Shown piece after piece: positions 38,099-47,135 of a DNA stretch of 64,000 nucleotides; position 1 is the stretch's first letter, and every line of letters starts with the position of its first letter. The stretch is from Roseofilum capinflatum BLCC-M114 (GTDB taxonomy: Bacteria > Cyanobacteriota > Cyanobacteriia > Cyanobacteriales > Desertifilaceae). Below the pieces are notes generated by a model that saw only the letters and a list, made by a program, of their open reading frames with translations, ran no database searches and had not been told where the DNA came from. The DNA is taken from contig NZ_JAQOSO010000104.1 in assembly GCF_030068505.1 (NCBI RefSeq), positions 62,001 to 126,000 of the forward strand, read 5' to 3'. The position numbers and the translations under genes were made by a program.

Positions 38099-38902
38099 GT
38101 GGTGTGGTTAGCTTTGGCTATGGGAAATTCTCGGTTTCATTGGGGAATTGGCGATCGCCACGCCTTGCTCTGCCGTTGGGATACCGAACTTTTATCCGTA
38201 GATGAAATTCAGCTCATAATCCCTGAACTAGAACAGGGAAAGATTCCAGAGCTAATTTTACAAAATTGCCCCCTCAAGGATGATTATTTGAGGAAAACTT
38301 TTAATGCTCTACCCCTCCGGATTGCATCAGTAATTCCCGAAATTACGCCCATCTGGAGATCCTATTCCCAAACCCATATCATTGAATTAGCCGATCTACC
38401 CCTCAAGGGAGTCTATCCCACCTTGGGCATCGATCGCGCCTTAGCCCTTCTCGGTGCAGGAACAAAATGGGGATGGCCGGTTTTAGTCATCGATGGGGGA
38501 ACTGCGCTCACTCTAACTGGAGCTAATGGCGATCGCCATTTAATCGGAGGAGCCATCTTACCCGGACTAGGACTGCAAACCCGTCTATTAGCCCAACATA
38601 CCCGCACCTTACCCCAAATCAGCCTATCGGAGCAACTGCCCAAACGCTGGAGTTTGGAGACGCAAGAGGCGATCGCCAGTGGTATTCTCTATACCCTTCT
38701 AGCCGGTTTACACGATTTTATCCAAAATTGGCACACCCAATATCCCCAAACTCCCATCATTCTCACAGGTGGAGACGGAAAACTCCTCACCCAACTCCTC
38801 ACCCAACAGTATCCCCAATTACATCCTCATCTCCATTTTGATCCCGATTTAATCTTCCTGGGTATCGCAAAAACAGCCCCTGAACGCGGATTAAATAGAT
38901 GA
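38099..38902 (+). CDS. coaX: type III pantothenate kinase
   Basis: 267 residues. First step of CoA synthesis, in the ATP-dependent CoaX form not inhibited by CoA. Family motifs: TLGIDRALALLGAG, VIDGGTALTLTG and IGGAILPGLGLQTRLLA. The start is a GTG at 38099; a second GTG at 38102 is equally possible. It diverges from the glyoxalase-like gene, about 110 bases apart. Confidence 0.9.
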   Translation: MVWLALAMGNSRFHWGIGDRHALLCRWDTELLSVDEIQLIIPELEQGKIPELILQNCPLKDDYLRKTFNALPLRIASVIPEITPIWRSYSQTHIIELADLPLKGVYPTLGIDRALALLGAGTKWGWPVLVIDGGTALTLTGANGDRHLIGGAILPGLGLQTRLLAQHTRTLPQISLSEQLPKRWSLETQEAIASGILYTLLAGLHDFIQNWHTQYPQTPIILTGGDGKLLTQLLTQQYPQLHPHLHFDPDLIFLGIAKTAPERGLNR

Positions 38903-39006
38903 AAAGATGAACACGGATGAAAAATTGTGATAAGATTACAGATATCGTGCGTAGCACGACAAAAAATCAGCGTAATCCTATCATCCGCATAATCCGTGTT
39001 CAAGCC

Positions 39007-39390
39007 ATGGAGTTGAAATACGAACAAATAACCCACAAAATCATCGGTGCATCATTTGAAGTCCATAACTTTCTCGGCAACGGGTTTCAAGAAGTCATTT
39101 ATCAAAGAGCCTTAGCCTACGAATTAACACAAGCGGGATTAAGTTTTGAGCGGGAAATAGAACAACACATCTACTACAAAAATCTTCCCCACCCTATTGG
39201 AAAACGCCGCGCTGATTTTGTGGTAGAACATAAAGTATTGGTGGAGCTAAAAGCAACGATCCAGCTTGAAGATGTGCATTTGGCTCAAGCTTTGAATTAT
39301 TTGAAAGTCTATAAGTTAGACGTGGGTTTACTGATTAATTTTGGCTCTAAAAGTTTGACGTTTAAACGGTTAATTCGCAGTATAACGTAA
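39007..39390 (+). CDS. GxxExxY family protein
   Basis: About 127 residues from ATG 39007 (MELKYEQITHKIIGASFEVH); the frame extends back to 38917 in low-complexity-like sequence. The family hallmark is present as GNGFQEVIYQRALAYEL, followed by FEREIEQHIYYK and RADFVVEHKVLVELKA, a PD-(D/E)xK-like nuclease-fold pattern. The family is common in cyanobacteria and of unproven function. It begins 105 bases after coaX ends. Confidence 0.85.
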   Translation: MELKYEQITHKIIGASFEVHNFLGNGFQEVIYQRALAYELTQAGLSFEREIEQHIYYKNLPHPIGKRRADFVVEHKVLVELKATIQLEDVHLAQALNYLKVYKLDVGLLINFGSKSLTFKRLIRSIT

Positions 39391-39470
39391 CTGAGTAAGC
39401 ATAAATACAGAGTGTGGACGCGGCGGGAAAAGTTGACTAAAATGGCCAACAATCTTTTCTCCTCACGGCT

Positions 39471-42400
39471 ATGAAACGGATTAAGCAGACAACTCTCCAT
39501 TACCAGGACGATCGCTCGGATAAGATTTATGAGGTGGATTTGCTCTCGGCAGGCGATGATGGCTATATCGTCAATTTTCGCTATGGTCGTCGGGGAGGTA
39601 ATCTGAAAGAGGGGACGAAAACCTCTAAACCCGTGCCTTTGCCGGATGCGGAAGTTATTTTTGATAAGTTAGTTAAGGATAAAACGAAGAAGGGCTATCA
39701 GGATGTTACGGCTGCGGCTGAACCTGTTGCAAGTCGTGAGGAGATGACGTGGGACGATCGCATCTTATCCTATCTCGAAGGCAGTCCACCGGACAATTGG
39801 CCCCTTGAGCGCATCATTTGGCGGGCGGGAGAGTTGCAACTGAGTGCCGCAACTCCGCATCTGATTAAGCTTTTGGGGACGGGGGAACCGTTGCGAGATT
39901 ATTGTATTGCCTATGCTTTGGGACAATTGGGAAATTCCGAAGCGCTGCCGGTATTGAAGCAGTTGGAGGAGAATGCATCAACGCCGGATTTTGTCAAGCG
40001 AATTGCGTTTGAGTCCATGTGGAAGTTGGGGGATGCTCGGACAAGGGAGGAGTTGCAGCAAAGGGCGCACGATCGCCTACCGACTATTCTACAAGAGGCG
40101 ATCGCCACCGGAAACACCGACACCTTAACCGATGCTCTGCAAACCTATCTCGATACCAAGGACTATCAACCCTTTGAAGTCCTACAAACCCTCTATCAAA
40201 CCCATCTGGATATCACTCGTCCAGCCTTACACCAGTTTATCCAGACTGCACCCCTCGCGCCTCCGAGTTTCAAACCCCTACGCCATCTATTTAAAATGGC
40301 AGAATATCGCCAAGATGCCGATTTTTTTGGCAGTTTAGCTTGGCGCTTTGAAACGGGAAAAGCATTGTATGACAGCAAAACCTATTATTTCAAATTATCA
40401 GATGGTAGCCATGTGCGGCGATATGAGTACGAATATAGTCAACAAACCAAACGCTACGAATTTGTACAAGATAATTTGCTCAAGGAACAACAAAGTCCAA
40501 ATAGCCGCATAGCTTACAGTCATTCAACTCGCGACTATCTGCGAAGACGGGTATGGCGCACCCTCAGAAAATTAGGAGAAGAAGGGGATTTAAACTATAT
40601 TAATTTAGCTGTGGGCGTGCTGTTAGCCTACAGGGATGGGGATGCTCAACCGGTGCGAAAAAGTGCCTTCTATCGATGGACTCCAGACTGGCGGCGCATT
40701 GATATGAACAGTTACTGGGATAAATATGCGGGTTATTTGTCTTTTAATCCGATTCTTTACAGCAATAGTCCTCGCTATTCTTGGCAGTATGGATTTAAGG
40801 CTTGGAAATGTAAAGGGGATTATAAACCGGGAGATGCTCCACCAGAAGTTAGGGAGGAAGCTTTTCCGGAACTTTGGAATCAGCGCCCGGATGCTTTGCT
40901 GGAATTACTATTAAAAAGTCACTGTCATCCGGTGCATGAGTTTGCGGTGAAAGCATTGCAGGATAATCCGGACTTTTGCCAGCAGATACCGGTGCAGGAT
41001 TTAGTGGGATTATTGAGTCAATCCTATGATGAAACGATAGAGTTTGCCTTTAATTGGGCGCGGCAACGGTATACTCCAGAAAATCCCGATTTTGATTTAG
41101 TTGTTGCTTTATTAAACTGTAGTTTTGCCCCGGTTCGCACGCAAGCGCAAGAGTGGATAGACGCAAACCCAGATGTATTTGTGGCTTCGGCTGAATTCCT
41201 GTGTCAGTTGCTCCTGAGTCCTCATCTGGAAATTCAAGAGTTTGCTCGTGAGTTGCTGCGATCGCATCCCATCCCGGAAAATAGAACTAAAATTATCATC
41301 GGCTACATCATCTCTGAACTCATTAGTAGCACTGAGGGTGAACCAGTAGCAGCCATATCCGACACGCTCCTGCTACTCTTTGCCACTCCCCTACAAACCC
41401 TCAGTTTACAAGTCATTCTCGACCTCCTCCAGCATCCGGTTCCCGAAGTGCAAACCCTGGGTGCAAGACTGCTGCACAACCATGAAACTCCAGCGACTGA
41501 GCTACCGGTGAGCATTATCGAGTCGTTAATTGCGTCACCTCAAGAAGCTATCCGCACCATTGGCGTAGAAATCTTTGGTCAATTGGGCGATCGCCAACTG
41601 CGAGAAGACTACCGAGATGCTATCATAGCCATGGCCGTCAGTGCTGTTCCCGATCTACGGCAATCGATTCAGCCAATTATTTCCCGTCTGGCAAACGGTC
41701 ATCTGGAGTTTAGCACCCCACTAGCCACAGAATTAATCGAGTTTCTGCTGACTCCAGAATCCCACGAAGGCGTTCACAAAGACCTGTTTTCCCTCCTCCA
41801 TCTCCATCTTCCCGGATGGAAGGGCGAAATTTCCCCAGAGTTAACCTCAAGTTTGCTCAAGTCTAAGTCTGGCTTTGCTCAACAACTCAGTGGCGTTATC
41901 CTGGATGCAAACGTCCATCGCTGGGCAAAACACTGGTCAATTGCTGAAATTGTGCGCTTGGCCAGCCATGAAGTGCTAACAGTCAGGCAAGCGTCTTGGA
42001 CAATGATAGAGCATAACAGCGATCGCATCAAAGCCTCCGAAGCCGAAAAATTGGCCGCCATTCGCATCCTAGAAGCCAAATGGGAGGACTCGCGCAACTT
42101 TGCCCAAGACTTTTTCCAGCGCCAGTTTACCGACAGTGACTGGAGTCCAGAAGTGATGGTTCTCATCTGCGACAGTATCCGCGAAGATGTACGGGAATTT
42201 GCCCGTCAGTTGGTTACCCGCACGTTCGAGGAACCCCAGGGGCAAGATTATTTACTTAAGTTTAGCGAACATCCCAGCACCGATATGCAAGCCTTCGCGA
42301 GCCAATATTTGCACAATCACGCCACCGACAACCCAGAGCAATTAGAACATCTTAAACCCTATTTTATCACGGTTTTATCTCAAGTGAATCGGGGCCGGAT

Positions 42401-42614
42401 GGCGAAACAGAAGGTCTTTCAGTTCTTGGAACAGGAAGCCCTGAAAAGTGAAGCCGCAGCCCAGGTGATTGCCGAAGTGCTAACTCGGCAGTCAGCGACA
42501 ATGGCGATCGCCGATAAAGCCCAGTGTCTACAATTAATGTTACGCTTACACCAGCACTATCCCCACATCCCCCTGCCCATTGAAGTCAAACCGGTGACAG
42601 AAATCCGACGTTAA
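39471..42614 (+). CDS. WGR-domain protein with HEAT repeats
   Basis: 1047 residues. Residues 1 to about 85 form a WGR domain (IKQTTLHYQDDRSDKIYEVD; VNFRYGRRGGNLKEGTK), the type in MolR/YehI-like proteins and PARPs. The rest is mostly alpha-solenoid, with HEAT-like units such as LGTGEPLRDYCIAYALGQLG, LLQHPVPEVQTLGARLL, FARQLVTRTFEEPQGQDYLL. A hydrophilic section (about 300-460) separates two blocks. It is followed within 33 bases by the SWIM gene, so the two form an operon. WGR domains are thought to bind nucleic acid or phosphate groups; role here unknown. Confidence 0.82.
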   Translation: MKRIKQTTLHYQDDRSDKIYEVDLLSAGDDGYIVNFRYGRRGGNLKEGTKTSKPVPLPDAEVIFDKLVKDKTKKGYQDVTAAAEPVASREEMTWDDRILSYLEGSPPDNWPLERIIWRAGELQLSAATPHLIKLLGTGEPLRDYCIAYALGQLGNSEALPVLKQLEENASTPDFVKRIAFESMWKLGDARTREELQQRAHDRLPTILQEAIATGNTDTLTDALQTYLDTKDYQPFEVLQTLYQTHLDITRPALHQFIQTAPLAPPSFKPLRHLFKMAEYRQDADFFGSLAWRFETGKALYDSKTYYFKLSDGSHVRRYEYEYSQQTKRYEFVQDNLLKEQQSPNSRIAYSHSTRDYLRRRVWRTLRKLGEEGDLNYINLAVGVLLAYRDGDAQPVRKSAFYRWTPDWRRIDMNSYWDKYAGYLSFNPILYSNSPRYSWQYGFKAWKCKGDYKPGDAPPEVREEAFPELWNQRPDALLELLLKSHCHPVHEFAVKALQDNPDFCQQIPVQDLVGLLSQSYDETIEFAFNWARQRYTPENPDFDLVVALLNCSFAPVRTQAQEWIDANPDVFVASAEFLCQLLLSPHLEIQEFARELLRSHPIPENRTKIIIGYIISELISSTEGEPVAAISDTLLLLFATPLQTLSLQVILDLLQHPVPEVQTLGARLLHNHETPATELPVSIIESLIASPQEAIRTIGVEIFGQLGDRQLREDYRDAIIAMAVSAVPDLRQSIQPIISRLANGHLEFSTPLATELIEFLLTPESHEGVHKDLFSLLHLHLPGWKGEISPELTSSLLKSKSGFAQQLSGVILDANVHRWAKHWSIAEIVRLASHEVLTVRQASWTMIEHNSDRIKASEAEKLAAIRILEAKWEDSRNFAQDFFQRQFTDSDWSPEVMVLICDSIREDVREFARQLVTRTFEEPQGQDYLLKFSEHPSTDMQAFASQYLHNHATDNPEQLEHLKPYFITVLSQVNRGRMAKQKVFQFLEQEALKSEAAAQVIAEVLTRQSATMAIADKAQCLQLMLRLHQHYPHIPLPIEVKPVTEIRR

Positions 42615-42647
42615 TTATCATTTTATTCAAAATTTGAGGTCAACCTT

Positions 42648-44288
42648 ATGGAATTTGCCTATTCATACCACGGCAGCACAGCCGTTAACAACCAGGGAAA
42701 TAATACCCAAATGTCTTTTTCCCCAGACACCAAACGCCCGCCCACCTATTTTATCGGCGAATTGGGTAAAAGTGTCGCCTTTCGAGAAGCCATTAGCGCC
42801 CTCCATGATGTAGTTGTCTCTGATTTGCGCTACCAACCCAAAGACAACGAAGCCTATAAAGAATGGGCACAAAAACAAGAAGATCTAGAATGGCAATCTT
42901 TTGCCGTACAGAAAGCAGAAGTCGCTGCCCAAATGAGCGCCATTCGTGAAGAACTCACTCAAATTGGTTCTCGCAGTTATGAACGGTGGAAGCCCTATTA
43001 TGATGCGAGAGAAAAGTTTCGTCGCTATGTCTGGAAAAAACAACTCGATTTCTATTTTGTATTCGATCCTGTGATTACGGTTCACCCGGATGAAATCTTT
43101 TTTGAATGCTTCAGCCAAGATGAATCCAGTTACGGCAGACTGGGGGCAAGCTACGACGTATTTAAGAATATTAATGAATTCGCCTGCGGTACGACCAATA
43201 TCGACTATTCTGCCGCCCTTTATGATGAATTTCAAAAAATCAGAAGCTACAAAACCACCCAATTTCAGGTCGATCCTTCTGGGTTTGAAGTGCAAACCAC
43301 CCACGAAGAGACATTCAAAGAAGTGAAAATTGATTTACCGGAGAGTTGGGTAAGGGGATTTTTGCAGGTAAGTTCCGCCATGTCACTCCCGGCAACTACC
43401 TTTGATTTACACCCCATGGATATCCACAATATTTGCCTGATTCTCCGCCGCAACAAAGAGAAAAAGGGGCCGCGTAGTTTGCGCTATATCCTGGAACCGG
43501 GACAACCGATTAAAGTGGTGTTCGATCCTTGGAATAAAGAGGTCATTTGTTGGCGATCGCCCTATACTGGTAATAATAGCCAAGAAATCCGCGTCTGGGG
43601 TCGTCGCCGCATCCATATTTTAGAGCGTTTAATTCCCATTGCCCAAAAATTCACCGTTCATCTTTTGGGTACAGGAATGCCATCTTTCTACGTCGCTGAT
43701 TTAGGCGATATGTCCTTTACATTAGGCCTATCCGGATGGACAGCCAATGACTGGTCAAGTTCTGGCAACTTTGACCTCATGGCTCCCCGCGCCGATGTCG
43801 ATGAATGGACGCAAAAAATAATCTTTGATGCGCTCAGGGAAACTTGGGCAGAAACCCCCGCAAGTCTGGCTCAACGGTTAGGATTAAGTCAAACCGCCGT
43901 ATTAGGAGCATTGGGAGCCTACACCCAAGCTGGACGCGCCATTTATGACCTCAATAAACAAGTCTATCGCCTTAGAGAATTGAGCCGCGAACCCTTACCC
44001 ATGGAGCGCCTACGCTTTGCCAATGAGCGGGAGGAAAAAGCGACTCGTTTCTTAAGTGAAAATCAAGTGCAAGTGGGCAGCGTAACGGATTCTGGCGGCG
44101 CTTTACTTCTCCAAGGAACGGTTCGTGACAACGGAAAAACTTACGCCCCGAACTTGACAATTGATGGAGATGAGCGTATACTTAAAGCTGAATGTACTTG
44201 CAATTGGCATCAGCAAAATAAGCTGTATAAAGGCCCTTGCGAACATATCTTGGCATTACGGATGCATCACGCCCGTTTGTGTCAATAA
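42648..44288 (+). CDS. SWIM zinc-finger protein
   Basis: 546 residues. The C-terminal SWIM finger (CxCx(n)CxH) is clear: CTCNWHQQNKLYKGPCEH at about 518-535. Before it lies a winged-helix-like stretch (about 400-450, AQRLGLSQTAVLGALGAYTQ) and a long N-terminal domain without recognised motif. Proteins of this kind accompany WGR proteins and often MoxR/VWA genes; only the WGR partner is present here. It probably works with the upstream protein in a nucleic-acid-related task. Confidence 0.85.
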   Translation: MEFAYSYHGSTAVNNQGNNTQMSFSPDTKRPPTYFIGELGKSVAFREAISALHDVVVSDLRYQPKDNEAYKEWAQKQEDLEWQSFAVQKAEVAAQMSAIREELTQIGSRSYERWKPYYDAREKFRRYVWKKQLDFYFVFDPVITVHPDEIFFECFSQDESSYGRLGASYDVFKNINEFACGTTNIDYSAALYDEFQKIRSYKTTQFQVDPSGFEVQTTHEETFKEVKIDLPESWVRGFLQVSSAMSLPATTFDLHPMDIHNICLILRRNKEKKGPRSLRYILEPGQPIKVVFDPWNKEVICWRSPYTGNNSQEIRVWGRRRIHILERLIPIAQKFTVHLLGTGMPSFYVADLGDMSFTLGLSGWTANDWSSSGNFDLMAPRADVDEWTQKIIFDALRETWAETPASLAQRLGLSQTAVLGALGAYTQAGRAIYDLNKQVYRLRELSREPLPMERLRFANEREEKATRFLSENQVQVGSVTDSGGALLLQGTVRDNGKTYAPNLTIDGDERILKAECTCNWHQQNKLYKGPCEHILALRMHHARLCQ

Positions 44289-44290
44289 GA

Positions 44291-44558
44291 TAACCTAAAA
44301 TTACACGACCTAACCGTTGGCAAACAGCCTTGCAATCTGGGCGGTGCATCGCCGCTCTTGCGCTTAGTCTATCCATGCATCACTAGCCTGCTCGTGACTG
44401 TACGGTTCTCAGGCTAGGGTGTATATTTCAGTTTGACTTCTTAGAAGTAAATGAAACACCCTAGCCTGGAACCGCTTGAGTTGAGCAGTCTAGTCCGAGG
44501 AGTTTACGAAGGGGCAACCAACGGGTTTAGGTCGTGTAGTTTATGGTGTTTTAGGTTA
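44291..44558. repeat. 268-bp structured element with terminal inverted repeats
   Basis: Ends TAACCTAAAA and TTTTAGGTTA. Just inside them a second inverted pair lies at 44303-44320 (ACACGACCTAA, then CCGTTGG) and 44518-44537 (CCAACGGGTTTAGGTCGTGT). A hairpin within has arms CGGTTCTCAGGCTAGGGTGT (44403-44422) and ACACCCTAGCCTGGAACCG (44456-44474), and a smaller one lies at GCGGTGCATCGCCGC. No open frame of note. It could be a MITE, a transposon end or a structured RNA. Confidence 0.72.
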
Positions 44559-44639
44559 GATGTAGGGGCGAAAAAATTTTTACCTCTATATTCAATGTAA
44601 TATCAAATCCGTTTGTTCATGTCCGCGAAGCAGAAATAC

Positions 44640-44683
44640 ACTCATTAAGGAGCTAGGGAGCGAGACGCTCCCACTCCTTAATC
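44640..44683. repeat. hairpin ATTAAGGAG/CTCCTTAAT
   Basis: ATTAAGGAG ... GGGAGCGAGACGCTCCC ... CTCCTTAAT forms a nested palindrome. No T-tract directly after, so terminator function is doubtful. Confidence 0.6.
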
Positions 44684-44694
44684 TTAAAGGTTTT

Positions 44695-44849
44695 GGGAGT
44701 GCGGGCATCTTGCCCGCTAGTTATACCCATTTCTCCCCGCTAGTTATACCTATTTCTCCCCGCTAGTTATACCCATTTCTCCCCGCTAGTTATACCCATT
44801 TCCCCCCGCTAGTTATACCCATTTCCCCCCGCTAGTTATACCCATTTAC
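44695..44849. repeat. 23-bp tandem repeat, about six units
   Basis: Six units of 23 bases share the core GCTAGTTATACCCATTT, flanked by C-runs (the core recurs at 44716, 44739, 44762, 44785, 44808 and 44831). Units differ at one or two bases, in the YC-run length and a CCT/CCC change. The array grows out of an arm of the GGGCAAGATG palindrome (GGAGTGCGGGCATCTTGCCC). Confidence 0.85.
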
Positions 44850-44949
44850 CGGATTTAATATTATTTTTTACTAATTCCTGCGGAAGCGATCGCCCAACCC
44901 CAGTAGAGATTAAGGTAAGCTATGAATATCACATCACACGACTCTACCC

Positions 44950-45306
44950 ATGTCTGACTCTAACGCCATCCACGAAACAACCCTCACCCTCCAGCTCAAC
45001 CCCCAATATTATCAACTCCTGGAAGAAGCAGCCACCTTAACCGGATTAAGCGTAACCGATTATATCATCCATCATGCTCTGAGTTCGGCGATCGCCCACA
45101 CCGCCCTGTACCGCTCATCCCAGTCACCCCAACCCAAACCAGACACTGAACCCACTGAATCACCAGAATCTGAACCCACACCAGACCCCCTAGCCGCTAT
45201 CCTCGACAATAATACTCAAGACCTTCATAACCTCGCCAAAGGCATCCTATCGACCCTAGCGTGGTCATCCTCAGACATTTTACAAAAGAGTCAAAACTCC
45301 CAATAA
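44950..45306 (+). CDS. DUF1778-like ribbon-helix-helix protein, orphan antitoxin-like
   Basis: 118 residues. The N-terminal 40 residues (TLTLQLNPQYYQLLEEAATL, TGLSVTDYIIHHAL) match small DUF1778/TacA-type ribbon-helix-helix antitoxins. The rest is a Pro/Glu-rich, likely disordered tail (about 58-85) followed by a helix. No GNAT toxin or other partner gene follows. It may be an unpaired regulator. Confidence 0.7.
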   Translation: MSDSNAIHETTLTLQLNPQYYQLLEEAATLTGLSVTDYIIHHALSSAIAHTALYRSSQSPQPKPDTEPTESPESEPTPDPLAAILDNNTQDLHNLAKGILSTLAWSSSDILQKSQNSQ

Positions 45307-45472
45307 TCTCTTCATATCATGTCCGCTAAATATAGCGTTTCTCTCTTCTATGGAGTACAGCTTGAAGCGTTACTGAGCAATATAAGCTTTTGCCTCTTGC
45401 CTTTTGCCTCTTGCCTAGCGCAAAGCACTATTGAGTTAAAATAGGCATAAAGCAGTTTAACCCCATATTTGA

Positions 45473-46792
45473 GTGACACCCCTATCCCCCATTGAAACCG
45501 CCCCAGATCGGTCAGCTCACCAGACGATCCAGAAGGAAAACAATACCAAAACCGTGATTCTTGCGGGTGTGGTGGGTAATGCAATTGAATGGTATGACTT
45601 TGCTCTTTATGGCTATTTAGCTCCCATTATTTCCCTACTATTTTTCCCCCATAATAATGAACTGGTCTCTCTGCTAGAAACCTATGGTGTATTTGCAGCC
45701 GGGTTTATTATGCGACCCATTGGGGCAGGAGTTTTCGGTTATATCGGCGATCGCGTCAGTCGCCGTACCGAACTCTTTATTTCTGTCATCTTAATGGCTA
45801 TTCCGACATTCTGCTTAGGTCTACTACCCACCTATAATCAGATTGGGATTGCTGCGCCAATCATTTTAATTTTACTCAGATTAGTACAAGGATTATCCGT
45901 AGGCGGCGAATTCACCGGATCGATCACCTATTTAGCTGAAACTGCACCCCAAACTCGGCGCGGGTTCATCACCAGCTTTGTCAGTGTTGGGGCTACCACC
46001 GGTTTCTTGTTAGGCTTAGGGATAGTGACGCTCCTCACCCATCTCGTCTCTGACACCACCCTATATACCTGGGGATGGCGCTTACCCTTCTTATTTGGCG
46101 GTATCTTAGGATTAATGGGACTCTACATTCGGACCAATCTCCCTGATTCACAAATCTTCGAGGAACACCAGGAAGAAAGGCAAGTTCCCCTACTCAATGC
46201 CCTGAGAAAATCCCTATTACCCATGTTGCAAGCCATGTGTTATGCCGGAGGCTATAATTCGGTTTATTACATTATTATCATCTATCTTCCGACCTACTTG
46301 GATCGGTTTACGGATATGCCCCGTAGTAGTGTTTTAGCCGTCAATGTAGTTGCCCTGAGTATCATGATCGCCCTGATTCCGCTCTTGGGTTGGGTATCCG
46401 ATAGTGCCCTACGGCGTAAATCCTTATTATTGTTGGCAATCCTGGGTATGGGATTATTGAGTGTTCCTGGATTTTGGCTGTTGTTGCAACCCAATCATTA
46501 TGAAGTAGGGTTGGCTCAGATTTTATTGGCGATCGCCATTGCCCCCTTGTTAGCTGTCTCTCCAGCGATGCTGGTAGAACTCTTTCCCACAGAGACTCGC
46601 TTGAGTGCCTATTCTATTTCCTATAATCTAGGGGCAAGTATTATGGGGGGAACCTCTCTGTTGGTGTGTACTTGGCTGATTAATATCAGTGGTAATGTTT
46701 ACGCTCCTGCGCTGTATTTAACGATCAGTGCTGCGATCGCTGCGATCGCCTTGGCATTTATGAGCGATCGGAGCCGGGAACCCCTACTATAG
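45473..46792 (+). CDS. MFS transporter, metabolite:H+ symporter type
   Basis: 439 residues with 12 predicted membrane helices. The N-terminus and first loop (GNAIEWYDFALYGYLAP, then FFPHNNELVSLLETYGVFA) and the GDRVSRRTELFIS loop are typical of the MHS subfamily (ProP/KgtP/ShiA-like). Substrate might be an organic acid or osmolyte. Start is GTG 45473; no better start upstream. The gene stands alone. Confidence 0.85.
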   Translation: MTPLSPIETAPDRSAHQTIQKENNTKTVILAGVVGNAIEWYDFALYGYLAPIISLLFFPHNNELVSLLETYGVFAAGFIMRPIGAGVFGYIGDRVSRRTELFISVILMAIPTFCLGLLPTYNQIGIAAPIILILLRLVQGLSVGGEFTGSITYLAETAPQTRRGFITSFVSVGATTGFLLGLGIVTLLTHLVSDTTLYTWGWRLPFLFGGILGLMGLYIRTNLPDSQIFEEHQEERQVPLLNALRKSLLPMLQAMCYAGGYNSVYYIIIIYLPTYLDRFTDMPRSSVLAVNVVALSIMIALIPLLGWVSDSALRRKSLLLLAILGMGLLSVPGFWLLLQPNHYEVGLAQILLAIAIAPLLAVSPAMLVELFPTETRLSAYSISYNLGASIMGGTSLLVCTWLINISGNVYAPALYLTISAAIAAIALAFMSDRSREPLL

Positions 46793-46873
46793 AAACATTC
46801 GGTTAAGAATCTTATATCAAATCTAGATTTGATATGACCAATCATCGTAGTGCCGTGACACAGTTAAAATAGT

Positions 46874-47055
46874 GCATTAGCGTAGGGTGGGTTAGGCGGC
46901 TAAAACCTAGACTGTGATAGCAATCTCTCAATCCGCCGTAACCCACCATTTTAGGGTTGTCACGGCAGTAGGGTGGGCAGGAGGAGGGAGCGAGATCATT
47001 CAAATTCGACAAACAGACCCTGCCCACCTTGCCCGATACTTTGATTGATTACCCG
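46874..47055 (-). repeat. dispersed double-palindrome repeat, copy B (no MITE)
   Basis: Reverse orientation of copy A at 6269-6554. It contains the same two palindromic units with the junction CCCACCCTACTGCCGTGAC where copy A carries the MITE. The 96-bp part 46874-46969 matches 6459-6554 closely. The rest of 46793-47135 shows no gene. Confidence 0.88.
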
Positions 47056-47135
47056 GATCGCGACAGGAAAACTCCTACCATCAGGTCTGGTTATAGATGG
47101 GGTTTGCAGGTCAAACCCCTAACCCTAGTGAACAT

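Noticed and set aside
44380-44420. Sequence resembling the 3' half of a group II intron domain V (TACGGTTCT)
   Set aside because: The matching 5' half and a downstream domain VI are not visible; the match is too short to call an intron.
44695-44849. Possible CRISPR array
   Set aside because: Units abut without variable spacers and have no adjacent cas genes; it is a simple tandem repeat.
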